Positions 9,801-12,742 of a DNA stretch of 14,416 nucleotides are shown in pieces. The position numbers and the translations under genes were made by a program. Position 1 is the first letter of the stretch. Each line of letters opens with the position of its first letter. The notes under the pieces are model-generated. The model saw only the letters and a list, made by a program, of their open reading frames with translations, was not told the DNA's origin and did no database searches. This DNA comes from Candidatus Blautia intestinipullorum. Its GTDB lineage: Bacteria; Bacillota; Clostridia; Lachnospirales; Lachnospiraceae. The stretch spans positions 1-14,416 of the forward strand of contig DWVA01000234.1 in assembly GCA_019120475.1 (NCBI GenBank), in the 5' to 3' direction.

Positions 9801-10454
9801 TTGGCGAAGAATGTGGTGGAAAATGCTGTTGATACTGCTTTCGGAACAGTGGATGATCTGGCGCATGGCAGAGATGTAAGTTTAGGATCTATTGCAACGG
9901 ACTTCGGTGTTGGGATGCTCATGTCCGGCAGAGGAACAAGCAAGGCTCCTGATGCCAATGACTTTGAAGTGCCAATTATAAACACAAAATCCGATCCGCC
10001 ACTATTAGTGGATAAGCGTGCAGGACAGCTGGCGTTACCTGATAAAAGTACTAGTGGCAGTATACAGACTGGCTATTATCAGGATGTTAACGGAAAATAC
10101 CATAGAACAAATGGCGAATTCGCATCGAATGTAGAAGTCGGTATTCCTAGTAATTCAGACCATTATTTGAATAGACCTTATATTAGAAAGGAAACAATAG
10201 ATGCAATAAATGCTAATACGAAGGTTGATTATAAAACAGGTCAAATATATGATAGTATAAGCGGGAAATGGGTTGACCCAAATAATGTTGAATTGGGTCA
10301 TAGAACAGGTGATGAGTTTGCATATTATCGTGATTGGGCTGAAAGCCAAGGAATGACACAGCAACAATTTAATGATTTTATGAATAATCCTGATTTTTAT
10401 GCATGGCAAGAGGTTTATAGCAACAGAAGTCACAAATTCGAGGCCAAACATTAA
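858..10454 (+). CDS. Giant secreted RHS/YD-repeat polymorphic toxin with C-terminal GH-E nuclease domain
   Basis: The GTG start at 858 is fixed by AGGAGG at 845-850 and by the signal peptide behind it (basic residues 2-11, hydrophobic 13-24, likely cleavage VQA|KE after 34). The product has 3198 residues. In order it shows: an acidic Glu/Pro-rich stalk (about 36-155); a DNRLRE-like region (about 390-576); a LysM-like motif (about 719-764); a DUF6531-like segment (about 792-850); dozens of roughly 21-residue YD repeats (about 900-2520) with a Cys/His-rich insertion; the RHS core (about 2640-2745) ending in DPTG at Asp2741; an 11-residue Lys/Val repeat; a Gly/Ala-rich hydrophobic segment (about 2882-2970); and a nuclease tip (about 3090-3198) with Gly3147-His3148 and SHKFE ending at Glu3195. 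In such proteins the YD shell encloses the toxin, which is released at the core and enters a neighbouring cell. Export is probably Sec-dependent, as in WapA-like proteins. DNA or RNA cleavage is inferred from the motif. Confidence 0.93.
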   Translation: MKRKRNRRYTKTLLSLLLALLLALQGTEPIFVQAKETIEEMPRSVDFSRPEPLTETEAGIEESDAAEETEEVQKPTQEENKTNPENAPPSEEGIEGTESGEQKKSSDQPSQAAKEQTNDEQTSASGEDKTSEATKSEEENAEVELKEPEDYYPLPEEPEGELVDYDLESRTYKTGDKQYTTVFGGYVGTYEDEDGKVQLTDNTLVESEPKVKTRARSAEPASTVYENEANDYTTQLPSSITENAGIKIQQNDYEIELIPAGGDYSHSTVKENAILYNQVYDGIDVQYTVLDDSVKEDIILRKQTEQTSFAYELNIPGLKAELKDNQVYLYPEKKGIEDAEYILEAPSMEDAAGAVSFHITLNLEEKDGKQILTVLPDTEWLQSEEREYPVRIDPSTISIDRSQFSLIGVEQGSPNTTVGDNNYPYVGYDDGIKSGNLADYGTAHMICRTFVKVNADFSVIPKDSKIDNATFSVSQRTNFSNGASQFGLYRVDEPWSIDITWKTQPYNHTFIDVQNAKTQRNEYINYDVKDLINDWVQGTYANNGMVLKAIDEAADLEAAMQCEVLNNKNSVYGPKITVQWSPAEDPYLRDMSLDETKINLRPMTEKSVNGKLKFDAVFPDGVAKSKSTVEYYLTPDEEDAEKHHTAEALPLYSYPDSTEYNKQFPEANKYLSKDSNWQGALYSGLTKDKLYQFKAKASKEIDGKLETGKEVSSDTFVIYEVKQYDTFPKIAKYYGIPLATIMKDNQVIDALVVANNTIFIRNPKTNVPYNPAPLTDIDKMKIDGALMGRGLHCEFGFEPVNLNTGNFYMDQSDASLNDLGGEFSITRSYNSKATDRNSMFGRGWSFNYDQALSMLEDGTILYMRGDGSTLFFEKNEDGSYSAPNGYEYDLKSVSYEDTDYDYIGWEITDAEQSIWSFDKYGMLRFVTDVDGFKTVLDYDDDYNLESITTPSGKKFQIKQDDQGYVTEITLPDGGKLSYEYDESGNLTGYVDAAGGTYSYHYDDQYRMTSWQDANENTVVTNEYDEEGRVIKQTDANGNTSTMEYSDGQTVTTDNEGNVTTYKYDDQYRTTEIIYPDGTTCQKTYNSENQLESETTANGTKSYTYDEFGNIATETREDGATASYVYNSQNKLVSFTNYNGAVTTNEYDGSGNLIAMNNPDGSSITYTYDALHRMVSMTDGRGITTTYAYDGANLTSYVDGEGNTWSFAYDSMNRMTSKTDPLGNVESISYNANGDVTAETAADGGVTKYKLDKIGNIKSITDPLGNVTKFTYDAMYNMTKGEDPEGNTVTYEYNKNYQEVLATNAAGATISYEYDSMGRVVKETNEDFGTKLYEYDAAGNLVKYTDGEGGATVSEFNKLGLVTKTTDAVGNVTQYSYDSLGNETQSIHADGGKYTTTYDSMGRVSSETDELGAVVTYTYDANGNIISMSDDSGRTYTYEYDRNNNKIKETNPEGGVCTYTYDKAGRQTSYTNEEGQTETYTYDSAGRVTSTENALKEVYTNEYDLNGNIVKSTDEKGNVSTFTYDGLGNLTTFTDPLGNITAMKYDSLGNLQETVDALKGSTTYSYNSMGNSTKMTDVRGNSYTYSYDKNGNNTAVNGPDDTKTTMKYDAIGQLVSMTDAQGLKVKYQYDGMGRLILEEDNAGNKTAYTYDTAGNVLTETDQLERTTAYTYDKYGRLLEIKEADGSVTSYEYDVMDRITAVTDAEGNRTEFAYDKVGNQISMTEADQAVYQYAFDKLNRIVSVTDPLGAVENYQYDANDNMTASTDANGNSTSYQYDANDNLTAVTDGRGNTTSYEYDELGRLIKETSPLEEVKEYRYDAAGNLTKYKDPLELITEYKYDALGNMVEEISPKGASTTYTYDKHGNILSKTDPKGNTTTYEVNLNDQVTKMVQPNEGEYTYKYDTAGRLGNITSPLGYTTYFSYDLADNIIKERNSLDQTTTYSYDKLHRMTGSVDAKGGTSTFAYDIRDNLTSETDALGRTTTYTYDQTGNMIQSVNPLEQVTELVYDPVGNLKETTLPGGRTTSYQYDGNYNLTKTTDPMGNATSYAYDKSNRLTKETDALKQKESYQYDKDGRITKLTDKAGHSTGYAYDNHGNVKTVTDKTGLNTQFDYDANDNLTKVTDAMGGVTTYGYDSMDWMTSYTNALGKTTEYTYDLEGNLTSRKDAAGRTEQFGYDESGKLTEYTAPSGKKISYDYDELNELIKKSYETAKGKKADDDVLYAYDAAGQRVSMTDAIGAAAYEYDALGRVTKAKDSARQTVTYAYSESGNLQEMGYPDGTKVAYEYDLNDNLIKITDRQGAVTEYQYDALNRMVKTIRPNEIVTDVTYDALDHITKLVTSCAGCEEVLSTYEYTYNDQGYIVSEKATESLAGYVYDDKHDGKHEDGKHDSEYPHGNKHNGKHDKDGTNAIRVVTTERTYEYDENWQLTKCTEKEENKGTTTYSYEYDSAGNRTAYEKVSKGETVEKYSYKYNDSNQLISKTEKTDWRPWKHVKTTYEYDEDGNLISESSGKKDTKTYEYTVENHLKAVTTSNEVLMAALYDGDGNRLFTLDYVEDGKKSQKGQVLIPESAKTENGDSPAEQLADLIPKKNQEEYYSITQYVNDINRENTEVLMELKTDGTANAAYTYGYSRNSRDTSDGTSYYLYDGRGSVSGLTAADGVTTNSYQYDPYGNTIFGTPVSINYYGYNGESTNTNTGYQYLRARYYTPVNGNFTTEDTNTGTTENPLTRNRYGYVNNNPLNYEDPTGHSLWSKIKSAASKVVSTVKKVAKKVVTTVKNVAKKVVNTVKNAVNWVVNAVTHPKQTIKKAVSTVQNTYRNVKRAATSAGSNFVKSVSSGFQKAGRTFSSFTEYVSVRTSEIKATIKRELCTTANRIKEELGKVDWGKVAVGGLVIAGLGVATILTGGAAAGVAGAIASSALSGAVIGAGSGAVIGGISSVANGGSFAEGASDGFMWGALGGAVTGGTTGALGSTAVTGTQSALNNPLAKNVVENAVDTAFGTVDDLAHGRDVSLGSIATDFGVGMLMSGRGTSKAPDANDFEVPIINTKSDPPLLVDKRAGQLALPDKSTSGSIQTGYYQDVNGKYHRTNGEFASNVEVGIPSNSDHYLNRPYIRKETIDAINANTKVDYKTGQIYDSISGKWVDPNNVELGHRTGDEFAYYRDWAESQGMTQQQFNDFMNNPDFYAWQEVYSNRSHKFEAKH
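3600..7970 (+). repeat. YD-repeat array within the RHS protein
   Basis: Units of about 21 residues (about 63 bases) recur with a core such as YxYDxxGNLxxxTDxxG, repeatedly written TATACTTATGA at DNA level. Such arrays fold as a continuous beta-spiral building the RHS shell. The units are diverged, not identical, so the array appears stable and old. The same periodicity makes long open frames appear on the minus strand, which are not genes. Confidence 0.9.
7869..8075 (+). other. Cys/His-rich insertion interrupting the YD array
   Basis: Within the RHS reading frame the YD periodicity is broken. A CAGC motif (Cys2339 and Cys2342) is followed after a couple of YD-like units by a stretch at about 2376-2405 built from repeated K-H-(D/N/E) and G-K-H units (GKHEDGKHD, GNKHNGKHDKDG). 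A CxxC pair plus at least six His in a short Lys/Asp-rich loop suggests a metal-binding surface loop or a flexible exposed insertion. No known domain is recognised. Confidence 0.6.
9126..9242 (+). repeat. Tandem 33-bp units encoding an 11-residue amphipathic repeat
   Basis: Just after the DPTG end of the RHS core the protein repeats KVVSTVKKVAK, KVVTTVKNVAK, KVVNTVKNAVN and a partial WVVNAV. The units are exactly 11 residues (33 bases) each. This hendecad is Lys-rich on one face and Val/Ala-rich on the other, as expected of a helix that packs inside the shell or touches membrane. It precedes the glycine-rich hydrophobic segment, so both may belong to a translocation or pre-toxin region. Confidence 0.75.
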
Positions 10455-10474
10455 GTAGTAGAAAGGAATAAAAA

Positions 10475-10876
10475 ATGTATCCTAATATGTATAACAGAGA
10501 TGAGATTTTCTTTAGACTAGGCATTGAAAAATCCGATGATTTATTGCAAAAGCTTAAAAATATTGATAATCCGAATTATCAAGATACTAAAGGAATATCA
10601 TATCTTCACAGAGCGTGTCAAAGACATTATGTAGAAGCAATAAAGATTCTATTAGAATTGGGAGCTAATCCTAATATAAATGATAACAGAGGATTTTCCC
10701 CAATTTTAGAAGCGATAGGGATGATAAATGAGAACAATAATACTATTCTTGAAATGATGTTACAACACGGATTGGATTTAGATAAAATGGAGGGAGATAT
10801 AACATTAAAGGAACGCATTGAATCATTTAAAGACGATGAAATGAACAAATTAGTGCAGAAATACTACCATAAATAG
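10475..10876 (+). CDS. Ankyrin-repeat protein, probable immunity protein for the GH-E toxin
   Basis: This encodes 133 residues starting at ATG 10475, with AAAGGA at 10462-10467 at good spacing. It begins 20 bases after the toxin stop, so the two are almost certainly co-transcribed. A clear ankyrin repeat covers about residues 39-71 (LHRACQRHYVEAIKILLELG, then ANPNIND), and a second weaker one about 72-107 (GFSPILEAI, then LEMMLQHGLDL). There is no signal peptide or membrane segment, so it is cytoplasmic. Ankyrin-repeat proteins are an established immunity superfamily in polymorphic toxin loci, and the position directly after the toxin tip is the classic immunity slot. It shares the tip's low GC. 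Direct binding to the GH-E domain is inferred. Confidence 0.85.
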   Translation: MYPNMYNRDEIFFRLGIEKSDDLLQKLKNIDNPNYQDTKGISYLHRACQRHYVEAIKILLELGANPNINDNRGFSPILEAIGMINENNNTILEMMLQHGLDLDKMEGDITLKERIESFKDDEMNKLVQKYYHK

Positions 10877-10923
10877 TTTGTGTGGACGGAGACCTTAAAG
10901 TTATAGAAGAAAACATGCAATGA
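10870..10923 (+). pseudogene. Possible C-terminal remnant of a displaced gene
   Basis: Between the ankyrin gene and the next gene an open stretch reads IVCVDGDLKVIEENMQ and ends at TGA 10921-10923. It has no start or ribosome site of its own. Its stop overlaps an ATG at 10920 in the ATGA arrangement typical of coupled operon genes. It could be the tail of an older immunity or cassette gene whose body was replaced when the present toxin tip and immunity gene arrived. At this length chance cannot be excluded. Confidence 0.3.
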
Positions 10924-10949
10924 TGCATAGAAAGAGAGGTACGATAAGT

Positions 10950-11294
10950 TTGAAAGTAAGCGATATTATAAGTCAACTAAAACAGGCAAATTTGTTGGAC
11001 GAAAAAGAGGTTTTTGTCTATGCGACCGTAAAAAGTATGATTGGCGGTGCAGTAGGGTCTGTACAGGGGCTTGTCCTGATCACAGTCTGCGGAGATGTAT
11101 TGTATCTCCATCGTGCGAAGCTTGATAATTCGTATGCGGATTGTCTTGGAAAATTTTATCTTTCAGATCTCGGTAACATAAAAGGAAAAGCGGGTTTGTT
11201 TGGTGGCAGTTTTTCATTCGAAGCGGAAGGACAGAAGTATTGCTTCAAATTACCATCCAGGGCAAATAAATTTGTAAATTATTTTTGTAAATAG
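10950..11294 (+). CDS. Small cytoplasmic protein with a PH-like (GRAM/bPH-type) fold signature
   Basis: I prefer the TTG at 10950 (product beginning MKVSDIISQLKQANLL, 114 residues) because AGAGAGG at 10933-10939 sits at normal distance. The ATG at 10920 would add ten residues but has only a weak purine tract upstream. An N-terminal helix is followed by beta-rich sequence (VQGLVLITVCGDVLYLHRAK, FYLSDLGNIKGKAGLFGGSFSFEAEGQ) and a last helix (PSRANKFVNYF). This order resembles bacterial PH/GRAM-like domains, which bind lipids or proteins, though I recognise no specific family. There is no signal peptide. GC is higher than in the ankyrin gene before it, so it may belong to the older locus. A second immunity or accessory role is only a guess. 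Confidence 0.7.
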   Translation: MKVSDIISQLKQANLLDEKEVFVYATVKSMIGGAVGSVQGLVLITVCGDVLYLHRAKLDNSYADCLGKFYLSDLGNIKGKAGLFGGSFSFEAEGQKYCFKLPSRANKFVNYFCK

Positions 11295-11307
11295 GAAATG
11301 AAAGAAG

Positions 11308-11335
11308 GAGGCTTGGATATAAATTATCCGGCCTC
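11308..11335 (+). terminator. Likely terminator after the PH-like gene
   Basis: Bases 11308-11312 (GAGGC) and 11315-11319 (GGATA) pair with 11331-11335 (GCCTC) and 11325-11329 (TATCC). There is a 2x1 internal loop and a five-base apical loop. The downstream sequence is T-rich but has no continuous T run, so termination may be partial. It lies just after the stop at 11292-11294 and marks the end of the toxin operon. Confidence 0.5.
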
Positions 11336-11430
11336 TGATTGTTTCAAAATATATAGTTAATTTGTGGAAAAATATATTGTGAAAAAAGAATTGTTTGTTT
11401 CAAGACTATGTAACTAAAATAGGAGGAATT

Positions 11431-11439
11431 TGCTATACT
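11431..11439 (+). promoter_or_regulatory. Extended -10 promoter candidate for the unknown gene
   Basis: TGCTATACT matches the extended -10 pattern TGnTATAAT, with TATACT at 11434-11439 and no convincing -35 box. The expected start of transcription is about 11446, which is the ATG of the next gene, so a leaderless or near-leaderless mRNA is possible. Confidence 0.45.
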
Positions 11440-11445
11440 ATTGTT

Positions 11446-12612
11446 ATGGAAAATAAGAAAAAAAATATCGAAGAAAAATGCTTAGAACAAGCATTAAAAG
11501 CTGGATTAAATGGCAGAGGAGAAACAAAGAGGATTCTTCAAGCGCTTGTTGGTAAAGAGATAGAACGTTTAGATACAGAACGACCCGATTTTATAAAACG
11601 CCATTGTTCAAAATCAAAACGTGAAAAAGACACAATAGTCGGAATAGAACATTTTCGGGTAGATCATCTTTCTGTTTTGAAACAAAATGGCGATATTGGC
11701 TCGTCTGGGATTGTTTTTGAAAAAGACGTATATAAATTATATGATAAATGGCATGAGCCTGTTCGAAATGGCGAAGCATTTTCAGAAAAAATGTTAGAGG
11801 AAATTGGACAGACTATGGCAAATCAATTAATCAGATTAGAAGGAGCTACTTATCATTCTTTTATTGATTCTTTTAAGTATTCTCTTGAAAAACATTTGAG
11901 CAGTGCTTCAGTTTACCGACAGAATCTTATGAAACATGCTACCTCTGGAGAAAGGATAAAACTGGCCTTTTTAATAGAAATTCACACAGAAATGGGACGC
12001 CTTTTTTTAAATGACAAAAAAGGCACTAGGCGAAATAATAATGGAAATTTGCCTATATTCCAGGATATTGTTGATATTCTGGAGGAAATAGATAAAAAAA
12101 AGGTGGATTATATTATTTTGTGTATGGGAGATACTTTATGCACTAGCCCGGTAAAAGTTATTGCACTACATACTGGAAATATTGAAAAACAGTATAAAAG
12201 AAGAGGAATTTTTATTTATGAATATGCCGGTGAAGATTTAATTTTGACGAATTTCCAAACGGTTCGTAGAGATATTAAAAAGAATGTAAAATATATGGTT
12301 GACGGAGATAAAATAGACTACTCTTTGAATTTTACGGCTCAAGAACTTGATAATACACATAAATTATATTTATTGTTTTACGCATTTAGAAAAGCACTTG
12401 CTTGTAAAAGAAAGGGATACGATTATGTTACAACCTTATTAGTTCAAAGTTTAGTTGATGTGTTTGGTGATTTTGTGATTGATTGGGAAATACCTAAAGA
12501 TAGAAGTGAAGAATGGAAAGTTAAACCCGTTTTTCTACCAGTTCCAATTGAAGTAATTAATCAGCGGTATGAAGACTTCGATAAAAAATGGAAACCTGTT
12601 GAGAAACAATAA
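11446..12612 (+). CDS. Protein of unknown family, possibly nuclease-like, in an AT-rich accessory module
   Basis: From the ATG at 11446 this is 388 residues. The frame stays open upstream to a TTG at 11395. AGGAGG at 11421-11426 is 19 bases before the ATG, too far for normal use. I do not recognise the family. No signal peptide or membrane helix is present. The N-terminal third has ERPDF (Asp48) followed by GIEHFRVDH (Glu68), and later a predicted strand FLIEIHTEMG. Acidic residues beside hydrophobic strands are compatible with a PD-(D/E)XK-like nuclease core, but no Lys sits in the canonical place, so this is a weak inference. A second strand-rich block (KKVDYIILCMGDTL, KVIALHTGN, GIFIYEYAGEDL) follows, then a mostly helical C-terminus. 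Low GC like its downstream neighbour suggests joint acquisition. Confidence 0.75.
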   Translation: MENKKKNIEEKCLEQALKAGLNGRGETKRILQALVGKEIERLDTERPDFIKRHCSKSKREKDTIVGIEHFRVDHLSVLKQNGDIGSSGIVFEKDVYKLYDKWHEPVRNGEAFSEKMLEEIGQTMANQLIRLEGATYHSFIDSFKYSLEKHLSSASVYRQNLMKHATSGERIKLAFLIEIHTEMGRLFLNDKKGTRRNNNGNLPIFQDIVDILEEIDKKKVDYIILCMGDTLCTSPVKVIALHTGNIEKQYKRRGIFIYEYAGEDLILTNFQTVRRDIKKNVKYMVDGDKIDYSLNFTAQELDNTHKLYLLFYAFRKALACKRKGYDYVTTLLVQSLVDVFGDFVIDWEIPKDRSEEWKVKPVFLPVPIEVINQRYEDFDKKWKPVEKQ

Positions 12613-12657
12613 AAAAGATATTGGTCTATCCTAATCGTAGCGTATAGTGCAGTAATG

Positions 12658-12666
12658 TGGTATACT
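12658..12666 (+). promoter_or_regulatory. Extended -10 promoter candidate for the NTPase gene
   Basis: TGGTATACT fits TGnTATAAT with the hexamer at 12661-12666. No good -35 is visible 16-18 bases upstream. It is the same class of element as the one before the preceding gene. The predicted start, about 12673, coincides with the left edge of the hairpin at 12673-12697. Confidence 0.45.
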
Positions 12667-12672
12667 TAATAA

Positions 12673-12697
12673 AAAGGATAATACCTTATTATCCTTT
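12673..12697 (+). promoter_or_regulatory. Perfect 11-bp stem-loop in the 5' leader of the NTPase gene
   Basis: AAAGGATAATA (12673-12683) and TATTATCCTTT (12687-12697) are perfect inverted repeats around CCT. There is no T run after the stem, which argues against a strong terminator for the preceding gene. Placed where the downstream transcript should begin, it could be a 5'-end stem-loop of the mRNA or a DNA operator for a dimeric repressor. Confidence 0.5.
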
Positions 12698-12742
12698 ATA
12701 CAATATGTTATTTTTGAATATAAGAATGCAGAAGAGGAAAAA

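Noticed and set aside
9293..9985. A minus-strand open frame of about 230 codons rich in Pro and Ala
   Set aside because: It is the complement of the Gly/Ala/Val-rich segment of the RHS protein; the bias comes from GGN/GCN codons on the other strand.
11298..11360. A 20-codon open frame (MKEGGLDINYPASDCFKIYS)
   Set aside because: It overlaps the hairpin at 11308-11335, has no proper ribosome site and no recognisable feature.
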